64,000 bases of DNA from DATMQA01 sp035566895. Lineage in GTDB: Bacteria; Verrucomicrobiota; Verrucomicrobiia; Limisphaerales; UBA8199. Below the pieces are notes generated by a model, which saw only the letters and a program-made list of their open reading frames with translations, was not told the DNA's origin and ran no database searches. Position 1 is the first letter of the stretch. Each line of letters opens with the position of its first letter. The position numbers were made by a program, and so were the translations under genes. The DNA lies in assembly GCA_035566895.1 (NCBI GenBank), contig DATMQA010000146.1, positions 1 to 64,000 on the forward strand, in the 5' to 3' direction. Positions 26,579 through 34,930 of the stretch are shown one piece after another.

Positions 26579-29095
26579 TACATTTGCTTTCGCCACTCGG
26601 GGATCGTTCTCTCCTTCGCGTTCGTGGCACTCGACGTGATGGGGGCGGATAAAGCGTCGGTCGTGGCTCGCCCCGACATTTCACACACGAATCAATTCTA
26701 CATTGGCAATCGTCAGCCGCTGGAACCGAGCCGCTTCATCCCGCTGCCCATGGGCTCGGTGCAAGCGAAAGGCTGGCTGCTGACTTCATTGGAGCGCCAG
26801 CGCGAGGGTCTGTGCGGGCACCTCGGCGAGATCAGCGCGTGGCTCCAAAAGGAGGACAATGCCTGGTTAAGCAAAGACGGCAAAGGCAAATACGGCTGGG
26901 AAGAAGTGCCCTACTGGCTCAAGGGTTACGTCCAGCTTGCCTATCTTTTCAATGATCCGAAAATGATTGCGGAAAGCCGGACGTGGCTGGAAGGGGCGCT
27001 CAACAGCCAGCGTGCGGATGGGGATTTCGGGCCCGACCAGCGATTCGAGGATGGTTCCCGGGATTTCTGGGCGAACATGCTGATGTTATTCTGCTTGCAG
27101 ACTTATCATGAGCAGTCCCACGACCCCCGCGTGCTGGAGGTGATGACGAAGTATTTCAAATTCCAGCTCGGGGTGCCGGACCAGAAATTTCTGACGCATT
27201 ACTGGCAGAAAATGCGCGGCGGCGACAATCTTTACAGTGTCTATTGGCTCTACAACCGCGCGGGCGAGCCGATGCTGTTGCAGCTCGCCGAAAAACTTCA
27301 TCGCTGCACGGCCAATTGGGAATTGAAGAACGACCTGCCCAACTGGCACAACGTCAACATCGCACAATGCTTCCGCGAGCCGGCCACCCATTACCTGCAG
27401 ACCCACAACGAGGCCGAACTGCAAGCAGCGTATGACGACTTCCATGAGGTGCGCAAACGCTACGGCCAGGTGCCGGGCGGCATGTTCGGCGGTGACGAAA
27501 ACTGCCGCCCGGGCTATTCGGACCCGCGCCAGGCCATCGAGACCTGCGGTATGGTGGAACAGATGCTGTCGGACGAACTGCTGATGCAAATCAGCGGGGA
27601 CCCTTTTTGGGCCGATCACTGCGAAGACGTCGCATTCAATTCCTATCCCGCCGCGGTGCTGCCGGACTTGCGGGCCTTGCGCTATCTCACCGCGCCGAAC
27701 ATGGCCGTGAGCGACGCCAAAAACCACGCGCCGGGCCTTCAGAACAGCGGGCCGTTTTTGATGATGAACCCGTTCAGCTCGCGCTGCTGCCAGCACAACC
27801 ATTCCATGGGCTGGCCCTATTTCACCAAGCATCTCTGGCTGGCCACCCCTGACAACGGTCTGTGCGCCGCCGTGCTGAGTGCCGGCGCCGTTTCGGCCCA
27901 GGTCGGCGACGGCACGCGTGTGCGCGTCGAAGAGGAGACACATTATCCCTTTGAAGAAGCGATTCATTTCACGCTGCACACGGAGAAGCCGGTGACCTTT
28001 CCGCTCTACCTGCGGGTACCGTCCTGGTGCAAATCGGCCTCCGTTTCGGTGAATGGCCAGAAACTGTCGCTCACTCCGGAAGCGGGCAAATATGTTCGGC
28101 TCGAGCGCGAGTGGAAGAATGAGGATGCGGTGGAGCTGGCGGTGCCGATGGAGATTTCGATGCAGCGCTGGAGGGCCAACCATGACAGCGTGAGCGTCAA
28201 TTACGGGCCACTGACGTTTTCGCTGAAGATAGGTGAACGTTACGAACGGCGTGACAGCTCGAAGACGGCGATCGGGGATTCGGCCTGGCAGAAGCAGGCC
28301 GACCGGTCCAAGTGGCCGTCCTTTGAGATTTACCCGACCACGCCCTGGAACTACGGCCTGGTGCTGGATGAGACTCATCCCGAGAAGTCCTTCACCATGA
28401 CCAGGCGCGCCTGGCCCAAGGACGATTTTCCGTTCACCCCGGACAGTGCACCGATTGAACTCAGGGCCAAAGCCAAGTCAATTCCCCAATGGACCCTGGA
28501 CCGGTATGGCCTGTCTGCAACGCTGCAGCAAAGCCCGGCCGTCAGCGATCAACCGATCCAGGACGTGACCCTCATTCCCATGGGTGCCGCGCGGCTGCGC
28601 ATCGCCGCATTCCCAACCATCGGCGCCGCGCCCGCCGCGCACCAATGGAACGAACCGTCCGCCGCCATAAGAAAACCGTTGTACCGAGCGAGCGCGTCGC
28701 ATTGCTTTTCCAGCGACACGGTCGAGGCGTTGAGCGATGGGATTGAACCCCAAAGTTCGAGCGACCAGGGAATTCCTCGATTCACCTGGTGGGATCATCG
28801 CGGCACGACCGAATGGGTGCAATACAGTTTCGATACGCCAAGGAGGGTTTCGAGCGCCCAAGTGTATTGGTTTGATGACACCGGCGCCGGCCAGTGCCGC
28901 GTGCCCGCGTCCTGGCGGCTACTGTATCAGGCAGACGGCGTTTGGAAACCGGTGGAAATGACAGCCGGCTTCGGAGTCAAGAAGGACGGCTGGAATAACG
29001 TGGAGTTCCCAACGGTCGAAACGGATGCATTGCGCCTCGAGGTTCAACTTCAGCCCCGGTTCTCCGGCGGCATCCTGGAGTGGAAGATCAAGTAG
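26558..29095 (+). CDS. Secreted GH127-like enzyme with C-terminal discoidin-like domain
   Basis: About 845 residues from the GTG at 26558, which lies inside the right end of the inverted-repeat element; the first 30 residues would then form a signal peptide (IVLSFAFVALDVMGADKA). An ATG at 26639 gives a protein without a signal. The main domain (DUF1680 type) spans about residues 60-600, with likely zinc residues in RQAIETCGMVEQ and in SSRCCQHNHSMGW, spaced like those of GH127 enzymes. The last 130 residues (WVQYSFDTP, SAQVYWFDD, SWRLLYQADGVWKPV) are a discoidin-like carbohydrate-binding domain. It is distant from the other GH127 enzyme in the window, so its substrate may differ (GH127/GH146-type). 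Upstream start and element make the true N-terminus uncertain. Confidence 0.82.
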   Translation: MLIASLRYICFRHSGIVLSFAFVALDVMGADKASVVARPDISHTNQFYIGNRQPLEPSRFIPLPMGSVQAKGWLLTSLERQREGLCGHLGEISAWLQKEDNAWLSKDGKGKYGWEEVPYWLKGYVQLAYLFNDPKMIAESRTWLEGALNSQRADGDFGPDQRFEDGSRDFWANMLMLFCLQTYHEQSHDPRVLEVMTKYFKFQLGVPDQKFLTHYWQKMRGGDNLYSVYWLYNRAGEPMLLQLAEKLHRCTANWELKNDLPNWHNVNIAQCFREPATHYLQTHNEAELQAAYDDFHEVRKRYGQVPGGMFGGDENCRPGYSDPRQAIETCGMVEQMLSDELLMQISGDPFWADHCEDVAFNSYPAAVLPDLRALRYLTAPNMAVSDAKNHAPGLQNSGPFLMMNPFSSRCCQHNHSMGWPYFTKHLWLATPDNGLCAAVLSAGAVSAQVGDGTRVRVEEETHYPFEEAIHFTLHTEKPVTFPLYLRVPSWCKSASVSVNGQKLSLTPEAGKYVRLEREWKNEDAVELAVPMEISMQRWRANHDSVSVNYGPLTFSLKIGERYERRDSSKTAIGDSAWQKQADRSKWPSFEIYPTTPWNYGLVLDETHPEKSFTMTRRAWPKDDFPFTPDSAPIELRAKAKSIPQWTLDRYGLSATLQQSPAVSDQPIQDVTLIPMGAARLRIAAFPTIGAAPAAHQWNEPSAAIRKPLYRASASHCFSSDTVEALSDGIEPQSSSDQGIPRFTWWDHRGTTEWVQYSFDTPRRVSSAQVYWFDDTGAGQCRVPASWRLLYQADGVWKPVEMTAGFGVKKDGWNNVEFPTVETDALRLEVQLQPRFSGGILEWKIK

Positions 29096-29104
29096 GCCTG
29101 GACC

Positions 29105-29389
29105 TCAGTCGATCAGCGCATCCAGGTCACCCAACGGCCGCGTAAAAGTGGCTTCAGCGGGCGTGACGACGAGGGCGTTGGCCGAGCGGTGAATACTTTT
29201 GGAGACGGCAGCGAAAGGGAGGCTCACGACGAAAAATACGCTGCCAAAAACCGTGACGACAAAGCAGGCGGGGCGCACCAGGACCGTGTCCACAACAATC
29301 GACCCTGGATCGGCGCCGGCAAAAGCGGAGGAGGTGCCGGCCAGGCCAACGGCCAAGGCGCAAATAACGCTCAATGATTTTCTTTTCAT
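29105..29389 (-). CDS. Small exported protein (94 residues), unknown function
   Basis: Signal peptide MKRKSLSVICALAVGLAG with SSAFAG at the cleavage site, then one hydrophobic segment (CFVVTVFGSVFFVVSLPFA) and a tail ending FTRPLGDLDALID. The pattern RP-F-VTV-G-FFVVSLPF followed by ALVV-PA--TF-RPLGD resembles a family of small proteins seen in gamma-proteobacteria, of unknown role. The open frame reaches 26 codons further upstream, without coding character. It converges with the GH127-like gene, with 9 bases between stops. Confidence 0.7.
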   Translation of the reverse strand: MKRKSLSVICALAVGLAGTSSAFAGADPGSIVVDTVLVRPACFVVTVFGSVFFVVSLPFAAVSKSIHRSANALVVTPAEATFTRPLGDLDALID

Positions 29390-29470
29390 GTGGGTCCTTT
29401 GTGGCTGCATGGTTCGGTGTTCGTCGGAACAGTCGTCAGCATAACCCGTTAGTGGGCCATATGGCAACTA

Positions 29471-30796
29471 TCAAACAAGCTCCATCAGCGGAAACCGTTT
29501 GCCCAGAACCGGTTCGCTGCGGGCTTTGAGCCAGTGTTCCAGCACGGTGGCATAGACTGAGCGGAAATCGACGTTGTACTTCAAATCTCCCTGGAACAAA
29601 TCATCAAGGCTGGGATAGCGGCCCAACAGGCCGGCTTTGACCTTTTCGCCGATAACGAACATGGGCGCCGCGGCGCCGTGGTCGGTTCCGCCGTTGGCGT
29701 TCTCGGCGAGGCGGCGACCGAATTCGCTGAAAGTCATCAGCAGCACACGGCCCAGGTTGCCCTGGGCTTGCAGGTCCTGGACAAAGGCCTTGACGGAATC
29801 GCCGAGGTCTTTGAGCAGGCGTTCCTGAGCGCCGGCCTGGTTGGTGTGCGTGTCATAGCCGCCCTGGGAGACATACAAGACGCGGGTGGGCAGTCCACCT
29901 CCGATGAGTTTCGCGACCAGTTTCAATGAATTGCCGAGCTGGGAGGCCGGGTAGGTGGCATGGTTGTCACTTCGGCTGGCAATCGCCCGGATGGTATCCG
30001 AACTTACTTGGGCATCCAGGGCCGTGCGCTCGAGAAAATCGAGAGCCGAACCGCTGTGCTTCATCGTGCCGTGAATGGCCCCAATGCTGCCGCCGGAATC
30101 TTCAACCATGCTATCCTCCGGCTGGTTGAGTTTGCGGAAGGATTCTTCGGTCTCGCGCGCCTCGATGGGGCCGCTGCGCCCGGACGGAATGAAGCGATAA
30201 TTTTGCGGGGTTTCAAGGCTGATGCCGGTGGGCGTTTTGGCCGCAAAGGCCTGCGGCATTTGGCGCCCGATGCTCACCCCCACCATCGGGTCGCACCCCG
30301 CGCACGCATTATCGAAATATCGGCCCAACCAGCCGTAGGATTCGATTTCATTGGCGCCGCTGGCCGTCTGCCAAATCTCGGTCGAACGGAAATGGGAGCG
30401 GTTCGGGTTGGGATAGCCGACGCCTTGAATGACGGCGAGCCGGCCGGCGTCGTAGAGGTCCTTAAAACCGGCCAAACCCGGGTGCAGGCCCAATTCATCG
30501 TTGAGTTTAAGGACCTTGCTTTCGGACAAGCCGATGCGCGGCCGGGCCCGATGGTAAGAATCATTGGCAAAGGGCACGACCGTATTGAGGCCGTCATTAC
30601 CACCGGCCATTTGCAACACCACGAGGATGGTCCCATCACGACCCGTGGCCGCCTGGGTGGCCTTGTCGGCCGCCTCGGCATGCAAGGCAGAGAACGTGTT
30701 CGCCAGAAAGGTGGGGACGGTCCAGGACACGGCGCCGCCCAGCACGGTGGCACGGAGGAATTCGCGCCGGGTTTGAAAAGTGAACTTAGGGAGCAT
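29471..30796 (-). CDS. DUF1501 protein with twin-arginine signal
   Basis: 441 residues beginning with a twin-arginine-type signal (QTRREFLRATVLGGAVSW), so it is probably exported folded. The body has the DUF1501 features: LVVLQMAGGNDGLNTVVPF near the start, GYPNPNRSHFRSTEIWQ, and the metal-site-like segment FSEFGRRLAENANGGTDHG near residue 365. DUF1501 belongs to the alkaline phosphatase-like/sulfatase fold group. It is the downstream partner of the DUF1800 gene; such pairs are widespread in Planctomycetes, Verrucomicrobia and others, with an unknown joint function in the envelope. Confidence 0.93.
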   Translation of the reverse strand: MLPKFTFQTRREFLRATVLGGAVSWTVPTFLANTFSALHAEAADKATQAATGRDGTILVVLQMAGGNDGLNTVVPFANDSYHRARPRIGLSESKVLKLNDELGLHPGLAGFKDLYDAGRLAVIQGVGYPNPNRSHFRSTEIWQTASGANEIESYGWLGRYFDNACAGCDPMVGVSIGRQMPQAFAAKTPTGISLETPQNYRFIPSGRSGPIEARETEESFRKLNQPEDSMVEDSGGSIGAIHGTMKHSGSALDFLERTALDAQVSSDTIRAIASRSDNHATYPASQLGNSLKLVAKLIGGGLPTRVLYVSQGGYDTHTNQAGAQERLLKDLGDSVKAFVQDLQAQGNLGRVLLMTFSEFGRRLAENANGGTDHGAAAPMFVIGEKVKAGLLGRYPSLDDLFQGDLKYNVDFRSVYATVLEHWLKARSEPVLGKRFPLMELV

Positions 30797-30809
30797 ACCA
30801 GTGGTCGGT

Positions 30810-30890
30810 AATCAGTAGTCAGTAACCAGTAATCAGTAGTCAGTAATCAGTAGTCAGTAATCAGTAGTCAGTAATCAGTAGTCAGTAATC
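30810..30890. repeat. Tandem repeat of a 14-base unit between DUF1800 and DUF1501 genes
   Basis: The unit AATCAGTAGTCAGT occurs five times (30810, 30831, 30845, 30859, 30873), with a half unit AACCAGT after the first copy and AATCAGG at the end. It fills nearly the whole 92-base gap between the two genes, and its last bases include the stop codon of the DUF1800 gene. Such CAGTAATCAGTAGT iterations arise by slippage and occur in other genomes. Confidence 0.93.
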
Positions 30891-32364
30891 AGGTGAGTTG
30901 GTATTCGGGCGTGCTCATGACCAGACGGATCGCGTTGCGGAGAGCGTCGTCATCCAGCTCCGGGTGTTCGGCCAGGTAGTCGCGCAAAACTCCCTCCTGC
31001 CGGGGTTTGAGTTTGGATTGCAGGAAACGTTTTTCGAGGGCGGCCACCAGCGCCTCTTTATCGGAGCGCTCCTTTTCGGTAAAGAGCTTTTCCACATCCG
31101 CACCTCGGGGCCGCACATTTTGCAGGCGGCGTTCCATGGCCTGGTTCATCTGCGGACGGTTGGCCAAGCCCGCGCCGGCCATCATGGAGAGGTCGCCTTG
31201 GACCAGGGTCGCAGCTTCGTTGTAGCGCGCGAGCAAGGTGCTGGTGGTAATCCAGCTCAAACCGCCGTCCCACCCTTTGACATTGGGTGGGGTGAACAAA
31301 TCCTGGCCCAGGTTGCGGGTCAGGCCAAAGCAAGCCAGCGGCGGGGGCAATTCGCGCTCGAGCATCCGCATGCTGCCCACCAGCCATTGCACCGGGCTTT
31401 TGACCTGGTTGCGAATAACCGAAGACGCGTAAAACTCCTCGCTCAAAAACATCGCCCGCAGCACCGGCTTGAAAGAGTTGCCGGCACCGCGAAAAGTCTC
31501 AACCAGGGCCGCCCCCAGTTCCTCCGAGGGTTCCTCACCGGCGAAGAATTTCCACAGCTTCGCGGTAATGAACCGCGCGGCTTGGGGCTGCGCGACAATC
31601 AGGTCTAAAAAGTCTTCGCCGTCGAAATTCCCGCGCCGGCTGAAAATGACTTTCTCGCCTTCGTCGTGCCAATAGGGGCGCTCGACGAATTTCTGGGTCA
31701 TCCGGTCGTAGGACCAACCGGTCAGCGCGCGGGCCCCTTCGGTGATATCCTTTTCGGTGTAGTGGCCTTCGCCCAGCGCGAAGAGTTCCATGACTTCACG
31801 GGCGAAATTCTCGTTGGGATGTTCCTTCCGGCTCTGCGCCTGGTCGAGCCACAACAGCATCGCCGGGTCCTGCCCCACCTCGACCAGGAGGCGCAGCCAG
31901 TTGCCAGTGGCCAGACGCCGGAACAACTCGTTCTGCCGCCACATCAGGTAGGCGTCCCGCACCTTGTCCATGCTGGTGGCGAAGTGCCCGTGCCAAAACA
32001 GCACCATCTTCTCCTCCAACGGTCGGGGACCGCTGGCCATCCGCTGCAGCCACCAGCGCCGCAGCTCCATCATCCGCTGCCGCTGGGTCTGTTGTTCCTG
32101 CCGCTGGAGCTTCTGCCGCTCCTCGGGCGCGGCCATCCGCGCCGCCCGCAGCCTCTCCCCGCGCTCGGGGTCGGGTTTTGCCCACTCCGGGTCGGAGGCA
32201 GGGTCAGGGACATTTTGGTAATCGACGAAACGGGAGACGGCCGGCTCGGGGCCGAGCGCAGCCAGGGTTTCAATCTCGGCCGGCGTGCCGCCGAACCCCG
32301 CGCGGTTCAACAAATGGGCGGCGGTAGTGAAGTTCCAACGTTGCCTGGCCAGTGGCTGCAGCAT
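30889..32364 (-). CDS. DUF1800 domain protein
   Basis: 491 residues. The family features are visible in order: AAHLLNRAGFGGTPAEIE at the N-terminus, RPLEEKMVLFWHGHFATS, ENFAREVMELFALGEGHYTEKDI near residue 200, ALTGWSY, and GWDGGLSWI near residue 370. The family has an unknown enzymatic role but is always found next to DUF1501 proteins, as here. No clear signal peptide is seen from the ATG at 32364; ten more codons upstream are open but add none. The C-terminus reaches the tandem repeat. Confidence 0.92.
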   Translation of the reverse strand: MLQPLARQRWNFTTAAHLLNRAGFGGTPAEIETLAALGPEPAVSRFVDYQNVPDPASDPEWAKPDPERGERLRAARMAAPEERQKLQRQEQQTQRQRMMELRRWWLQRMASGPRPLEEKMVLFWHGHFATSMDKVRDAYLMWRQNELFRRLATGNWLRLLVEVGQDPAMLLWLDQAQSRKEHPNENFAREVMELFALGEGHYTEKDITEGARALTGWSYDRMTQKFVERPYWHDEGEKVIFSRRGNFDGEDFLDLIVAQPQAARFITAKLWKFFAGEEPSEELGAALVETFRGAGNSFKPVLRAMFLSEEFYASSVIRNQVKSPVQWLVGSMRMLERELPPPLACFGLTRNLGQDLFTPPNVKGWDGGLSWITTSTLLARYNEAATLVQGDLSMMAGAGLANRPQMNQAMERRLQNVRPRGADVEKLFTEKERSDKEALVAALEKRFLQSKLKPRQEGVLRDYLAEHPELDDDALRNAIRLVMSTPEYQLT

Positions 32365-32490
32365 ACAATCATCATAGACGGCAATCCTAAGCAAAAGGTT
32401 TCGTCATTAAGCCCGAGGAAGAGGAAGATTACATCCGGGTCATTTGCATTTTGCATTTGCCGAGGGAGGGATCTGCGGGTAAATAGCTTT

Positions 32491-33867
32491 ATGCGCTGGC
32501 GCGTCCTGGCATTTGTTTCGCTCGGCGTCAATCTGGTATTGGCTGCCGTGTGGCTGGCTTACCACCGCCCGGCCAATCCGCGCGGCGGTGCCGCGCTGGC
32601 CAGCGCGGACGCCTCAACCAACACTTTGGGCCGGCCAAACATTCTGCTGCGCCGGCAGTTCTTCTCGTGGCAGGAAATCGAGTCTCCGGACTACCAGGTC
32701 TATATTGCCAACTTGCGCGACATCGGCTGCCCGGAACAAACGATTCGCGATATCATCATTGCCGATGTCAATGGCCTGTATGCCCGGAAACGGGCGGAGC
32801 TGGTGACGCCGCAACAGCAATGGTGGCGCAGCGAGCCGGATACGAATGTTTTGGCGGTGGCGCTGCAGAAGACCCGGGAACTGGACGACGAACGGCGGGC
32901 ATTGCTCACGCGTCTGCTCGGTCCGAATTGGGAAGCAGGCGACCTGGTAAATCTTCCCCGGCCTTCGCGGCCCGGCGTGGTGCTGGATGGGCCGGTGCTG
33001 GGGAGTTTGTCGCCGGAAACCAAACAGGCCATCGCGGACCTGAGCCAGCGCTCGGAGGAACGGCTGCAGGCCTACCTCGATGCGCAGCGCGCGCTGGGCA
33101 AAGACCCCGACCCGGTCGAGCTGGCCAAGTTGCGCCAGCAAACCCGCACCGAGCTGGCCCACGTGCTCTCGCCCACTCAACTCGAGGAGTTCCTGTTGCG
33201 CTACTCGCAGTATGCCAACAACCTGCGCTCCGATTTCGGCCAATTGCGCTTCTTTGATGCCACACCGGATGAATTCCGCGCGGTTTTCCGCGCCACCGAC
33301 CCGATCGATCAACAGATTCAAATGCTGGCCGATGCCACGGACCCTAACTCAGTGCAAGCGCGCAAGGCACTGCAGGACCAACGCGAGAACGCCATCAAGG
33401 CGGCGCTGGGTCCGCAGCGCTATGACGAGTACCGGATGCTGCACGATCCGCTTTACCGCGACGCGGTGGCGACCGCGCAGGACGCCGGCACGCCTGAAGC
33501 GGCTCAAGCCCTTTACCAGATCAATCTTGCCGCCATGTCCAGCCAGGATGCGATCCGCACGAACACAAACCTGACGGCTGACCAAAAAGCCATCGAACTC
33601 AAGCGTCTTGAGCTGCAGCAGCTTGAGGCCAGCACGCTCGCTACCGGCGGCGAACTGCCACCCCAACCTCCCGTCCCAACGCCGCGAATTCCCACCCAGC
33701 CCTATACGCTTTTCCCGGGCGACAGCCTGGCAAGTGTCTCCGTCAATCATGGCGTTTCCATCGACTCGATCCGCGCCGCCAACCCCGACCTGGACTTCAG
33801 CAAGCTGAGACCGGGAGATACGATCCTTATCCCGCGCCCGTCAGCTACGCCGGCTGCGGCGCAGTGA
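32491..33867 (+). CDS. Membrane-anchored LysM protein
   Basis: 458 residues. One hydrophobic segment at the N-terminus (VLAFVSLGVNLVLAAVWLAY) acts as signal or anchor. Residues about 60-370 are long, charged and mostly helical (ERLQAYLDAQRALGKD, RKALQDQRENAIKAAL). A proline-rich linker (GGELPPQPPVPTPRIPTQP) leads to a single LysM domain at the end (YTLFPGDSLASVSVNHGVSI, LRPGDTILIP), which binds peptidoglycan. Role is probably structural or as a cell-wall-attached sensor; no enzyme domain was seen. Divergent from DUF1800, with a 126-base shared promoter region. Confidence 0.85.
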   Translation: MRWRVLAFVSLGVNLVLAAVWLAYHRPANPRGGAALASADASTNTLGRPNILLRRQFFSWQEIESPDYQVYIANLRDIGCPEQTIRDIIIADVNGLYARKRAELVTPQQQWWRSEPDTNVLAVALQKTRELDDERRALLTRLLGPNWEAGDLVNLPRPSRPGVVLDGPVLGSLSPETKQAIADLSQRSEERLQAYLDAQRALGKDPDPVELAKLRQQTRTELAHVLSPTQLEEFLLRYSQYANNLRSDFGQLRFFDATPDEFRAVFRATDPIDQQIQMLADATDPNSVQARKALQDQRENAIKAALGPQRYDEYRMLHDPLYRDAVATAQDAGTPEAAQALYQINLAAMSSQDAIRTNTNLTADQKAIELKRLELQQLEASTLATGGELPPQPPVPTPRIPTQPYTLFPGDSLASVSVNHGVSIDSIRAANPDLDFSKLRPGDTILIPRPSATPAAAQ

Positions 33868-33925
33868 GCTGAAATAATTGTAGACGAGGAGGGGGGAAGA
33901 CGAGAAGGAGGATGACGGGGACGCT

Positions 33926-34738
33926 TCAACCGCCTTCGGCATCGCGCTCCGGCAACAACAACACCAAACATTTGCACGCCCCACCTGCCTTGAGAAACTC
34001 CGTCATCGCCAGTCCGTGGGCACGGTAGCCCCGCTCGGCCAAGGCGGCCGAGAGTTTCGGACATCCTTCCGGCAACACGATGTCCTTTCCGCACACTACC
34101 GCGTTGCAGGCAAAGTGCGCGGCTTCCTCGGGCACGACTTCGATACCCTCCCGGATATGGTGGCGAATCACCCGCCGGCCATACTCATCGAATGCGCCCG
34201 GATACCAAATCGCACTACCGTCCGGCAGCGGGCAGAAACAGGTGTCCAGATGGTAAAACCGCTCTTCGACCAACTCGACCGAGACGGCCAGACTCTTTAG
34301 AATCTCGCCCAACCGCTGGTGCGAACGAATGTCAGAGCGAAAGCGGTAGCCGCAAAACAGCACGTTCCCGCAGAACAATGCATCACCTTCCCCTTCAAAA
34401 AACATCCCTTCCGGCAGCCGCACGATTTCATAATCATGCGCGGCGAACCACTGCTCGAAGTGCTCTTCCTCGCCACGGCGCTGAGGGAACCGGAAATTGC
34501 TGCGGATGAATTTTTTGCCCGCGACCAGGCCGGCATTGGCGGTGAAAACCATATCGGGCAGCTTGGGTTGAGGGGCGACCAGTTCGATTTCACAACCGAG
34601 CGACCGCAGTTGGTCGTGGAGTGCCTGCCATTGCCCGCGCGCGACCGCCGGCGACGCGTTCTGCTTGCGGTCCATCCAGGGATTGATCTCATACTCGATG
34701 CCGTAATGGTCCGGCGGACAGAGAAGCAGTTTAGGCAT
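33926..34738 (-). CDS. DDAH-like amidinotransferase-superfamily enzyme
   Basis: About 270 residues of the pentein fold (dimethylargininase, arginine deiminase and amidinotransferases). Visible features: substrate-binding PDMVFTANAGL, FFEGEGDAL, catalytic His in YHLDTCFCPL, and the catalytic Cys near the end in GGACKCLVLLL. These are typical of hydrolases acting on guanidino groups such as arginine or dimethylarginine; the exact substrate is unknown. Two ATG codons (34738 and 34741) are possible; the upstream part of the open frame up to 34795 lacks family character. Divergent from the RND operon. Confidence 0.85.
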   Translation of the reverse strand: MPKLLLCPPDHYGIEYEINPWMDRKQNASPAVARGQWQALHDQLRSLGCEIELVAPQPKLPDMVFTANAGLVAGKKFIRSNFRFPQRRGEEEHFEQWFAAHDYEIVRLPEGMFFEGEGDALFCGNVLFCGYRFRSDIRSHQRLGEILKSLAVSVELVEERFYHLDTCFCPLPDGSAIWYPGAFDEYGRRVIRHHIREGIEVVPEEAAHFACNAVVCGKDIVLPEGCPKLSAALAERGYRAHGLAMTEFLKAGGACKCLVLLLPERDAEGG

Positions 34739-34930
34739 CATCGGACACGAGTAGAGAACCCTGGCTATCCACCATTGCGAGCCGAGTGCAGACATTAAGA
34801 AGGCTGGGTCTTGATTTGGGCATGGGAGAATAATCCGACAATTCTTGCGGATGTCAAAGCGGCAGCTTTGGCTGAAGATTCCGCGTTCTTCTGGACAACA
34901 GGATTGGCCTAAGGCAGATCATCGGGGTTC

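Noticed and set aside
31666..32490. Extension of the LysM gene frame upstream into the DUF1800 gene
   Set aside because: The extension overlaps the DUF1800 gene antisense; the anchor segment after the ATG at 32491 marks the true start.
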